A DNA stretch of 64,000 nucleotides from Terriglobales bacterium. Lineage in GTDB: Bacteria; Acidobacteriota; Terriglobia; Bryobacterales; Bryobacteraceae. The stretch spans positions 1 to 64,000 of the forward strand of contig JAIXQP010000002.1 in the NCBI GenBank assembly GCA_027485675.1, written 5' to 3'. Positions within the stretch are counted from its first letter, which is position 1. Each line of letters starts with the position of its first letter. Positions 26,839 through 34,179 of the stretch are shown here, piece after piece. The position numbers and the translations under genes were made by a program. The notes beneath the pieces are model-generated. The model was given only the letters and a program-made list of their open reading frames with translations. It searched no databases and was not told the DNA's origin.

Positions 26839-27606
26839 TTACGGATTCTTCTGACCCAACCCGCCCCGCCGTCCCGGCAATACCGACCCATTCCGCCCAC
26901 CCGCCGGCGCCGAACCATCCCCCTCACTCACCCTCCGCGCCGCACCCGCCTGCGAAAAATCCAATTCCGCGGGCGCGAACTCCAGATTGCGGTCCAGAAC
27001 CATCTCCACCGTCGTCCCTCGCGCCAGAACCACATCCTGGCCCCGTGTCAACATGACCCCCATTAAACCCGCCGCCGCGCCCGCCGCCGCCCCAATCCCA
27101 GCTCCCATTCCCGGCCGGCCCGACACGCTCCCCGCGATCACCCCAATCGAAGCCCCACCCGCGGCGCCTTCCCCAATCGTCCGCGCATCGGAGCCCTTGG
27201 TCGCCTCCGCCGTAATCTTCCCCTCGCTGCGGTCCAGTTGTTGCGAGGAGCGGCCATCAATGCCGCCCACCCGCGCCCGAAAGTCCCGCGTCACTCCGTT
27301 CGGAAGCGTCAGCGAATCGAAGCGGAGGAACAGCTCCGCCTTTCCCTTCACGCGCCCCCCGCGCTTGGCCGACGTAATCGTGCCGGCCACGTAACTCCCC
27401 GGCGGGATCACGATCCTGCCGTTCGACAGGATCGGAAACGACGTCTCTAAATACAGCCGGTCACCTTCGGCCGCGTGCCGCGTCGAGACACTATTGATCA
27501 TCACCAGCGGAATCCTCGTCCCCGCTTCTACCTGATAGGGCGCCGGTCCCTCCGCCAACACGGGCAAGGCAACTAAAGCAAGAGCGAACAAGGGGGACCG
27601 TAGCAT
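26839..27606 (-). CDS. exported glycine-rich protein, hypothetical
   Basis: 255 residues. The signal peptide (SPLFALALVALPVLAEG) is followed by a beta-rich domain (about 24-130) with YQVEAGTRIPLVMINSVSTRHAAEGDRLYLE and IVIPPGSYVAGTITSAKRGGRV. This resembles the C-terminal barrel of TrbI/VirB10-like proteins, although the inner-membrane part of those is missing. A glycine/alanine zipper follows (about 150-190: GEGAAGGASIGVIAGSVSG, GAGIGAAAGAAAGLMGVML), then a strand and a low-complexity tail ending GGLGQKNP. It may be a periplasmic or outer-membrane-associated protein; the function is unknown. GAGGAG five bases before the ATG and TAGAAT upstream support a normal leadered start. Confidence 0.65.
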   Translation of the reverse strand: MLRSPLFALALVALPVLAEGPAPYQVEAGTRIPLVMINSVSTRHAAEGDRLYLETSFPILSNGRIVIPPGSYVAGTITSAKRGGRVKGKAELFLRFDSLTLPNGVTRDFRARVGGIDGRSSQQLDRSEGKITAEATKGSDARTIGEGAAGGASIGVIAGSVSGRPGMGAGIGAAAGAAAGLMGVMLTRGQDVVLARGTTVEMVLDRNLEFAPAELDFSQAGAARRVSEGDGSAPAGGRNGSVLPGRRGGLGQKNP

Positions 27607-27634
27607 AGCGACTCCTCACCCTATTCTACGGCCC

Positions 27635-29008
27635 TCACCGCTTTTCCGTTGCAGCAGAATCCTTGGCCAGATACAACAGGCTAAATACCGCGGCCGGCCA
27701 GATCTGCAGCAGCAGACGTTCGGCCGAAGTGTCCAACTGCCACTCCAGACGGTCCGACCCGATCACATACACCACGAGATAGCCAAGCAGTTGTAATCCC
27801 GCCACCAGAAACGGCCACAGGATACTGCCGGTGTCCAACTTCCGAATGCCCTGCAGCGCCAGCCACACGCCAAACACGATCACCGGTGGCACCAGCCAGT
27901 CGCCGAAGGTCAAAATCCCCTCGGCAATCCCCCAGAACGTGACGGAATATCGCGAAAAATCCAGCAGACGCGCGGACATCGAAGCACTCTTCCCTGCCGT
28001 CACCAGGTCATTCGCCGGCGCGAAGTGGTACTTGAAGTGCCCGACAAACGCGAGGACCATCACCATGCCGCCCAACAAAGCAGGCAGCAAACGGATCCGT
28101 TCCGCCAGTTCGGCCCTGCTCCGCACCGCCGCCACAAAGGTCACCGCCAGAACGCTGCAGAACAGCAAACCCTCGTTCTTGGACCATGCCGCCAATCCCG
28201 CCGCCACCCCCGCCAGAATCGCCGCCCCCCGGCCCGCCGGAGTCTCCATCGCCAACAAGCCCAGACCGATCGCCGCCACAAAGAAGAAGCCCACCACGAC
28301 GTCGGCGTACATCGCGCTCGCGTTCCGCGTCAACAACGGCATCCCGGCCAGCGCCAGTCCCGCCGTCAACCCGACCGCCGTGCTCCGCAACCGCGCCAAC
28401 ACCAGCACCGGCACGAAGACGGCACTGGCCCAGAACACTACCGCCACGGCCGCCGCCAGCCACTGGGCCTCTCCTCCGTTCCACGTCCACAATCCCGCCA
28501 CCGCCGCCGGAACCAGCAGCGGATAGTCCGGATGCGACCAGTTCAGCAACGGGTTAAACGGCGTCATCGGGTCGGCTGCCCGAAACAGGAAACGGGCCCG
28601 TAGATTCCAGATCGACCACGCGTCCCACTCGCCGTGCGGCGAAGCCACCAGAATCAGCACCAGAGTCAGCGCCGCCACCGCCGCCACCGCGCCAAACACC
28701 AGCCACAGCCAAATCGGGCCCTTCGCCCAAGTCCGCCGCTCCTCAGCGGCCGACCCCGCCCGCCACCACGCCAGCCCGGCTAATCCCAGCGCCACCGCCG
28801 CGAACACCCCGCCCATGGCGCCCCCGCCGCCGCCCAACACGCTCCGGACCGCGAAATACACGAGCGACAACAACCCCAGCCCAATCGACGGCGCCAGCGC
28901 CAGCCGCAGCGGATCCTGCGCGCTCCAACGCCGCGGCGCGGGCCACGCCGCCCGCATCCCGCCAAACCCCGCGAGCACACACAGAAGCAATCCGCCCAAG
29001 CCACCCAT
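27635..29008 (-). CDS. polytopic membrane protein, probable lipid-linked-sugar glycosyltransferase (GT39/ArnT-like)
   Basis: 457 residues with about ten to twelve membrane segments (GGLLLCVLAGFGG, WLVFGAVAAVAALTLVLILVA, VADVVVGFFFVAAIGLGLLAM and others). The first large extracytoplasmic loop carries GEWDAWSIWNLRARFLF followed by NWSHPDYPLLVPA. This acidic-aromatic pattern is seen in acidobacterial dolichyl-phosphate-mannose-type transferases; the assignment rests on topology and this loop only. The ATG follows the stop of the upstream gene without any gap (TAG-ATG at 29011-29006), so the two are translated in tandem and may form one complex. The substrate is unknown. Confidence 0.6.
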   Translation of the reverse strand: MGGLGGLLLCVLAGFGGMRAAWPAPRRWSAQDPLRLALAPSIGLGLLSLVYFAVRSVLGGGGGAMGGVFAAVALGLAGLAWWRAGSAAEERRTWAKGPIWLWLVFGAVAAVAALTLVLILVASPHGEWDAWSIWNLRARFLFRAADPMTPFNPLLNWSHPDYPLLVPAAVAGLWTWNGGEAQWLAAAVAVVFWASAVFVPVLVLARLRSTAVGLTAGLALAGMPLLTRNASAMYADVVVGFFFVAAIGLGLLAMETPAGRGAAILAGVAAGLAAWSKNEGLLFCSVLAVTFVAAVRSRAELAERIRLLPALLGGMVMVLAFVGHFKYHFAPANDLVTAGKSASMSARLLDFSRYSVTFWGIAEGILTFGDWLVPPVIVFGVWLALQGIRKLDTGSILWPFLVAGLQLLGYLVVYVIGSDRLEWQLDTSAERLLLQIWPAAVFSLLYLAKDSAATEKR

Positions 29009-29428
29009 CTAGCGTTTCCCCCACTTCTCGTTCTCAAACACCGCCACGCCGTTGCCAAACTCCCGCACCAGCTTGAATCCCTGATCGGCCATCGAACCCG
29101 TCGTCACCATCGTGTGGAAGTTCGTGACGATGTACCGCTGATCCGTCGAATTCACCACCACCACCGGGGCCAGCGCATACTGCACCAGATAAAGCTCCGC
29201 CGTCGCGTTCAACTCGTCGGCGGCCGCCGCCGGGTCCGTCATGTAGCCGATCACGCCCTTTTCGGGCAACAACGCCCGCACCGGGGCGTAACGCGAAGTG
29301 AACTGGGTCACCCCGTCCACCTCCGGCCGCCGGACGTAAAAGTCGGAGATCTCCTGAAAAAACTTCCCGATCGAGAAAAACGATACTCCCGCCAGCAGGA
29401 GCACGGCCAGGACATTACGAGGGCTCAT
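29009..29428 (-). CDS. small membrane-anchored protein partner of the glycosyltransferase-like protein
   Basis: 139 residues. An N-terminal hydrophobic segment (VLAVLLLAGVSFFSIG, about 6-21) acts as anchor or uncleaved signal. The remainder is a soluble alpha/beta domain (RYAPVRALLPEKGVIGYMTD, LYLVQYALAPVVVVNSTDQRYIVTNFH, FGNGVAVFENEKWGKR). A similar small domain is found as the C-terminal extracytoplasmic part or neighbour of membrane glycosyltransferases in Acidobacteriota (my recollection, not verified). The stop directly abuts the next start. TACAAT nine bases before the ATG, overlapping the end of the preceding TIGR03437 gene, may be its own promoter. Confidence 0.6.
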   Translation of the reverse strand: MSPRNVLAVLLLAGVSFFSIGKFFQEISDFYVRRPEVDGVTQFTSRYAPVRALLPEKGVIGYMTDPAAAADELNATAELYLVQYALAPVVVVNSTDQRYIVTNFHTMVTTGSMADQGFKLVREFGNGVAVFENEKWGKR

Positions 29429-29435
29429 CAGCGAA

Positions 29436-30260
29436 CTATTGTAGCGCTGCCGCCCCCGCCGGAAGCAGAAATCCCCCTGGACTCAGCCGTTCCCCAATCC
29501 CCACCCGCAGTTCCGGATTCTCTCCCAGTTGGTCGGGCAGCCTCAGATTGATCTGATACAGGCCGGCGAATCCTGGAGTCACCCCGGCATACAGCACCGC
29601 CCCCGCCTCCAGCGGCACGGTATTCAGCAGCACGCGAAACTGACTCCGCTGTTCAATCTGGGCGGCCCGGCGCGGAATGTTCAAATTCAACAGTCTCGGC
29701 GTGGTCTGGCCGAGTCCGCTGGCATAGACGATGATGACCTCTCCCGGCCGCGCCGGCGCCGCCGCGTCGATCAGGCTACCGTCGGCCCGCGTCGCAATGA
29801 CGAACCGCGTCTCCATCGCGAACGTGCCCGGTGCCACGTCCGCCACCTCCAGATCCACCTCCGGACCGCTCCAGCCGTCCCGCGTCAACTGCAGCTTGTA
29901 TCGGCCGGGACGCAAGATCGGCGGCACCAGAAAGTTCACCTGTTGCGGCGAAACGAACAGGATCGGGACGGCGATGGCCCCAATCACCACCCGAACCCCG
30001 GTCCCGGCGAGCGTTGTCGGCAGCGCATCCGCGACTAAATCACTGGTTTGCAGCGCCCGCGTTGCGAAAGCGAGCCGCGCGCCGTAGAGCGAGACGAGGC
30101 CGTTAGGCGCCACTGGACCCGGCAGATTCGTGGCCGCGTCCACCACACTGGTCGAGGTGTAAAAGGGCGCATTGCCGCTCGGCGGAGCCTGTGCCCACAC
30201 CGCAGTGCAGAACACCAGCGCCAACAACAATCCGGCGATTCGCTGGAGTCCGCTGACCAT
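29436..30260 (-). CDS. exported TIGR03437-domain protein
   Basis: 274 residues from the ATG at 30260, which gives a clean signal peptide (RIAGLLLALVFCTAVWAQ); an ATG at 30296 would add twelve polar residues encoded by a hairpin. Almost the whole mature protein is the Solibacter C-terminal domain TIGR03437. It shows NLPGPVAPNGLVSLYG, ILFVSPQQVNFLVPP, PGEVIIVYASGLGQTTP and GLYQINLRLPDQL. The role of this Ig/TIG-like domain is not known; it is found at the end of many exported acidobacterial proteins. It is the smallest of three adjacent TIGR03437 genes and probably arose by local duplication. Confidence 0.82.
   Translation of the reverse strand: MVSGLQRIAGLLLALVFCTAVWAQAPPSGNAPFYTSTSVVDAATNLPGPVAPNGLVSLYGARLAFATRALQTSDLVADALPTTLAGTGVRVVIGAIAVPILFVSPQQVNFLVPPILRPGRYKLQLTRDGWSGPEVDLEVADVAPGTFAMETRFVIATRADGSLIDAAAPARPGEVIIVYASGLGQTTPRLLNLNIPRRAAQIEQRSQFRVLLNTVPLEAGAVLYAGVTPGFAGLYQINLRLPDQLGENPELRVGIGERLSPGGFLLPAGAAALQ
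29438..29443 (-). promoter_or_regulatory. -10-like TACAAT, 9 nt before start
   Basis: Minus-strand TACAAT, close to the consensus -10 hexamer, ends nine bases before the ATG at 29428. It lies in the 3' end of the preceding gene. No Shine-Dalgarno is present. Confidence 0.4.
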
Positions 30261-30265
30261 AATGC

Positions 30266-30294
30266 AAAAGGGGGTAGACCTGGCGTCTACCCCC
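30266..30294 (-). terminator. hairpin with T-run between two TIGR03437 genes
   Basis: On the minus strand GGGGGTAGAC pairs perfectly with GTCTACCCCC around a five-base loop and is followed by TTTT. This is a terminator-like structure. It lies after the gene ending at 30333 and just five bases before the ATG at 30260, so it could also control that start. Confidence 0.65.
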
Positions 30295-30332
30295 ATCTTA
30301 CGCGGGAGCGCAACAAATCCACCGCTAGGATA

Positions 30333-31685
30333 TTACTGAACGGGAATTCCTCCCCCCGCCGTCTGCGTGCTCACCCCACCCATGGTGGCCACCACCGGCA
30401 CCACGCCGGGGGAAACGCCCATCGGAATGCGGATGTTGAACTGATACAGCCCGCTGATCAACCCCGGCGCCAAACCCGCATACAGGATGTCGGAAGCCGC
30501 CAGAACCGTACCGCCCACGGTGATCGTAATCGGATCGCGCAGACGCGCCACCCCGGGCGGAATCTCGCCCGCCTGGTAGACCGGTTCGGAGACGCCGAAT
30601 CCCGTACCGTACAACGTCACCACATCCCCCCGGCGCGCCGCGACACCGCCCGCCACTACCGCCGGATCGGCAACAATGCGCCCATCCGCCGTCGTCGCCG
30701 CAATGGAGCGGCCTCCGAAGGTGAACCACGCCGGCGAATACTGCGCGATCGTCACCGTTCCCTGGTCCGACCGCAACTCATTCGGCCGCCCCGGATTCAG
30801 GATGATCACCACCGGCACCGGACCCGTCTGGGTCAGCGTCGGCACCTGGAAGTTGATCTGGTCGGTCTGCACGTAAGTGACCGGCGCCCGGCGCCCGGCA
30901 ATTTCCACCGCCACGCAAGCCAACTGTTGCGGGAAGGCGCCGTTGACGAAGTCGCCTACCCCTGCCTGCCGCGTCCGGCCCGCCACCTCAAAGTCCAATC
31001 CGAAAACACTCGCCAAGGTGTTCGGCGCCAGGGTTGTGGCGAACGAAGCGCCATTCGCCAGGCTGCGCAAGGTCGGCCGCTGCGCCAGATTGCAAGCCCC
31101 TTCGGCGGCCAGCCGCACGGTGGTGGTGTAGATGCGATCATTCGTATTCGCCGCAGTGCCGTCTGCCGCGTTAGCCGCCACATAGAGGGTCACTTCGCCC
31201 ACTTCGTTCGCCGGCGGCGTCCATTCCATCTCCCATTCGACCCCGCCCGTAGTCCCAGACCGGCTGGAGGATAGCGTGTGCGTGGCGAACTCGCGCGCAC
31301 CACCGCAAGGAGCCGAGCCCGAGGGGTCACAAACCACGGCGATACTGTCTGACGGCGTGAAGCTGCCAGCCATACGCGTCGTGTCGTTCGTCGGACGGGC
31401 CGTCAACTGGAATCCCCACCGCCGCGCTTCCGGATGTTCGAGGCGAACCCGGATCGTCTGCTTGACTCCCGGCCGGTAGGTCATCCGGTCCAGGAGCACA
31501 GTCAATCTCCCTCGTGCGTCTGAATTCGCCGCATCTGGCCGGTGGCAGGCGGCACAAGTCCGCCCGCCCATATCGGTGGGCACGCCCGCCGAATTCGCGG
31601 GGGCCGCCGCGCTCCTTGCCATCACAGCGCTCGCCGATAACAATACGGCGGCACACACGACTCCTAGGCGAGTCACTCGGTTCAT
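30333..31685 (-). CDS. exported protein with CXXCH motif and C-terminal TIGR03437 domain
   Basis: 450 residues from the ATG at 31685, chosen over a TTG twelve bases upstream because GGAG lies six bases before it. A signal peptide is followed by a CAACH c-type heme motif (44-48). A choice-of-anchor-V/reeler-like beta domain follows (about 55-190: GVKQTIRVRLEHPEARRWGFQL, HTLSSSRSGTTGGVEWEMEW). The TIGR03437 domain occupies about 210-450 (ANGASFATTLAPNTLASVFG, QINFQVPTLTQTGPVPVVI, YQFNIRIPMGV). This layout closely parallels the next gene, so the two are paralogues. It would be a periplasmic or surface monoheme protein if heme is attached; no cytochrome maturation gene is nearby. Confidence 0.8.
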   Translation of the reverse strand: MNRVTRLGVVCAAVLLSASAVMARSAAAPANSAGVPTDMGGRTCAACHRPDAANSDARGRLTVLLDRMTYRPGVKQTIRVRLEHPEARRWGFQLTARPTNDTTRMAGSFTPSDSIAVVCDPSGSAPCGGAREFATHTLSSSRSGTTGGVEWEMEWTPPANEVGEVTLYVAANAADGTAANTNDRIYTTTVRLAAEGACNLAQRPTLRSLANGASFATTLAPNTLASVFGLDFEVAGRTRQAGVGDFVNGAFPQQLACVAVEIAGRRAPVTYVQTDQINFQVPTLTQTGPVPVVIILNPGRPNELRSDQGTVTIAQYSPAWFTFGGRSIAATTADGRIVADPAVVAGGVAARRGDVVTLYGTGFGVSEPVYQAGEIPPGVARLRDPITITVGGTVLAASDILYAGLAPGLISGLYQFNIRIPMGVSPGVVPVVATMGGVSTQTAGGGIPVQ

Positions 31686-31718
31686 CTGGTTCTCCAATTT
31701 GTTGGGTGAGAGTTGCGG

Positions 31719-33077
31719 TTAGCGCCGGACTGCTAACTGAACGTCCGACTGGATCTGCTGTCCATTCAGCAGCATCTCAATCCGATGATTCCCATCCGGC
31801 AGATTGGGAACCGTCACGTTGAACTGGTACAACCCGGAGCCCGAAAGCCCCGCAAACGATGGAACCACGCTGGTGCCACCGATCCGGACCTGCAAGCCGC
31901 TTAGGTCCGTCAGCGGCGCGGCCCCGCTGAACACGCGGCCCGGCACCACCGCCGGTGTCGTCGGCCCAAAGCCCGTGCCGAACAGCAGCACGATGTCTCC
32001 CGGCTTGGCCGGCTCCGTCGTCACTCCGGGGAACAGTCCCTCCGGAGCGATAAACCGGCCGTCCGTCGCCCGCACAGCCGCCGGATACCGAATCGGCGAC
32101 TGCGTGAACAGGAACAGCCCCGGCGCTTCCCGCACCACGTTGGCCATCACCGTTTCGCTCGCCCCCGCCGGAGTGGTCACCACCACCGGCACCATGCCCG
32201 TCCGCGTCAAAGCCGGAGCCTGCACGTTAATCTGGTTGGCGCTCACGAAGTTGATGAACGCCGGTAACCCGTCGATCGTCACCCGGACATCGTCGATGGC
32301 CGTCGGGAAATTCCCTTGCGCATCGATCAACCCGTCCCAGGTTTTCAACGCGGGCGCCAGATTCGAGCCAAAGATCGTTGTCCAGGAGCCAGCCACGACT
32401 CCGGCCGCGAAACTCGCCCCGTTCACCACCCCACCGCTTGAAGTGATGGCCGGGCGGTTCCCACCGCCGGCGGCGGGAGTCAGCGTGACGCTCGCCGTAT
32501 AAATCCGGTCGCCCGTGGCCGACCCATTCCCGTTCGCCGCATTGCCCGCGACGAAAATCTTCACCGGGCCCACATCCGTCGCCGGAGCCGTCCAATCGAA
32601 TTCAAACCGGCCGGTGCGGTTGCTCGAATCGCCGTGAGAAATGAACTCGAGCGCCGCCGTAGACGGGCACCCCGCGCTCGGCCGTTCCCGGCCATCCACG
32701 CACAGAATCACCTCGCGGCCCACCAGAGAGAAGGTGCCCGCCTGCCCATTCGCCTCATTCGAACCCAACCGCGCCGACGCCTGGAACCCATAGTTCCGCG
32801 TGGAGGCGTTCGTATCGGTGATCACCACCGTAATCCGCTGCTTCTGCCCCGGGACATAAGTCATCCCGCCTGGCAACTGCAGCTCCACCCGGCCCCCGCC
32901 GGCATTCACCGCCGTGCCCACGTGACAACCGGAGCGCGCACAGGTCTGATCTCCCGGAGCGCCTGTATGGCGCGGATCCGGTCCCACCGAGAAAGCGAGC
33001 AACAAAATCGGAAGCGTTAATAAAACGACGGATGATTTCGCGATTGAAACAAAACGGTATTTTTCCATATTCCCCAT
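31719..33077 (-). CDS. exported choice-of-anchor-V-like / TIGR03437 protein with CX4CH motif
   Basis: 452 residues from ATG 33077 (ATG 33068 is also possible). The signal segment (VVLLTLPILLLAFS) is followed by TGAPGDQTCARSGCHVG, where the cysteines are at 46 and 51 and the histidine at 52, i.e. CX4CH instead of CXXCH. Then come the same beta domain as in the paralogue (GMTYVPGQKQRITVVITD, NYGFQASARL, GRFEFDWTAPATDVG) and the TIGR03437 domain (GASFAAGVVAGSWTTIFG, QINVQAPALTRTGMVPVVV, YQFNVTVPNLPDG). CX4CH sites do bind heme in some multiheme cytochromes, so heme binding here is possible. It is the first gene of the minus-strand TIGR03437 series. Confidence 0.8.
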   Translation of the reverse strand: MGNMEKYRFVSIAKSSVVLLTLPILLLAFSVGPDPRHTGAPGDQTCARSGCHVGTAVNAGGGRVELQLPGGMTYVPGQKQRITVVITDTNASTRNYGFQASARLGSNEANGQAGTFSLVGREVILCVDGRERPSAGCPSTAALEFISHGDSSNRTGRFEFDWTAPATDVGPVKIFVAGNAANGNGSATGDRIYTASVTLTPAAGGGNRPAITSSGGVVNGASFAAGVVAGSWTTIFGSNLAPALKTWDGLIDAQGNFPTAIDDVRVTIDGLPAFINFVSANQINVQAPALTRTGMVPVVVTTPAGASETVMANVVREAPGLFLFTQSPIRYPAAVRATDGRFIAPEGLFPGVTTEPAKPGDIVLLFGTGFGPTTPAVVPGRVFSGAAPLTDLSGLQVRIGGTSVVPSFAGLSGSGLYQFNVTVPNLPDGNHRIEMLLNGQQIQSDVQLAVRR

Positions 33078-33162
33078 TAACCCGGTCTCTGGTCAGTCTA
33101 CTCGATTCCACACTCAGAACTTTCTACCCGGTAAAAAATTCACAAGTGCGACCCGGCATTTC

Positions 33163-34179
33163 TTACCGGAACAGGATCCCCTGCGCCGTCCCCGCCAACG
33201 CCTTCCGCGCCGTCGTACTCAGCGGAATCCCCCCCAATCCTTCGAGGGGCACCCAGAGCAACCCCGAATCCTTCGGCGGAGCCCACCGGCCCACCGACGC
33301 CTCATATACCTGGAAGTGATAGATATGATTGGTAATACTGTGCTTAAACTGGTGGAGCGCCGCCCCGAAACTGACGTTCGGTAGCTGATGCGGTTCGGGA
33401 AGTTCCCAAAAACCTGACAGGATCGCCGCGTCCGGTGGCCGCTGCCAAAGGAGAAGATTTCCGTTCCGCATGACTACGAGGAGCGCTCGCTCCACCCGAC
33501 GGATTACCGTCGCACTTTTTTTTATTGGCAATTCTCGGGCCAAACCGCGCGCCCGCCCCTCGCACCACTCCGCCAATGGGCATCGCCCACATTCCGGGTC
33601 CTTTGGCGTGCAAATCGTCGCCCCCAGTTCCATCACGGCCTGGTTATGCCGCGAAGGCTCGCTCCGGTCTAAAAACTCCTCCGCGGCCTCCCGTAGTCGG
33701 TTTTTCGTCACCGCTGACGTGATTTCGCCGCCTTCCGCCAGAAATCGGGCCATCACCCGGATCACATTCCCATCCACAACCGCATGCGGCAACCCAAACG
33801 CGATCGATCCCACCGCCGCCGCCGTATACTCCCCTACCCCCGGCAGCGCCCGAATCGCCGCGTACTCCCGCGGAAATCCCCCCAAACTCACCATCTCTTT
33901 CGCCGCCGCCTGCAAGTTGCGCGCCCGGGAGTAGTATCCCAGCCCCGCCCACATCCCCAACAGTTCCTGCTCTTCCGCCGCCGCCAGAGCATCCAAGTTT
34001 GGGTACCGTTCGAGGAACCGATCATAATAAGGGATCACCGCCGCCACGCGCGTCTGCTGCAGCATGATTTCGGAAACCCAGATTCGATAAGGATCCCGGG
34101 TCCGGCGCCAAGGCAGATCCCGTTTCCAGCGTTCATACCAGGCGGCCAGGGCGGCACGCACCTTCGGGAGATCAGTCAT
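33163..34179 (-). CDS. mutY: A/G-specific adenine DNA glycosylase
   Basis: 338 residues from the ATG at 34179. The HhH-GPD glycosylase domain shows SEIMLQQTRV with the catalytic glutamate, the hairpin LPGVGEYTAAAV and VDGNVIRV with the catalytic aspartate. The [4Fe-4S] cluster motif is intact (C-x6-C-x2-C-x5-C in CTPKDPECGRCPLAEWC). The C-terminal NUDIX-like recognition domain is present (LLVVMRNGNLLLWQRP, FKHSITNHIYHFQVYE) but short. MutY removes adenine mispaired with 8-oxoguanine. The start codon shares base 34179 with the TTG start of uvrA on the other strand, an unusually tight divergent pair of repair genes. Confidence 0.95.
   Translation of the reverse strand: MTDLPKVRAALAAWYERWKRDLPWRRTRDPYRIWVSEIMLQQTRVAAVIPYYDRFLERYPNLDALAAAEEQELLGMWAGLGYYSRARNLQAAAKEMVSLGGFPREYAAIRALPGVGEYTAAAVGSIAFGLPHAVVDGNVIRVMARFLAEGGEITSAVTKNRLREAAEEFLDRSEPSRHNQAVMELGATICTPKDPECGRCPLAEWCEGRARGLARELPIKKSATVIRRVERALLVVMRNGNLLLWQRPPDAAILSGFWELPEPHQLPNVSFGAALHQFKHSITNHIYHFQVYEASVGRWAPPKDSGLLWVPLEGLGGIPLSTTARKALAGTAQGILFR

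Noticed and set aside
33128-33169. Inverted repeat CCGGTAA/TTACCGG after mutY with a run of T inside
   Set aside because: The loop of more than 25 bases and the T-run located before the second arm do not make a credible terminator.
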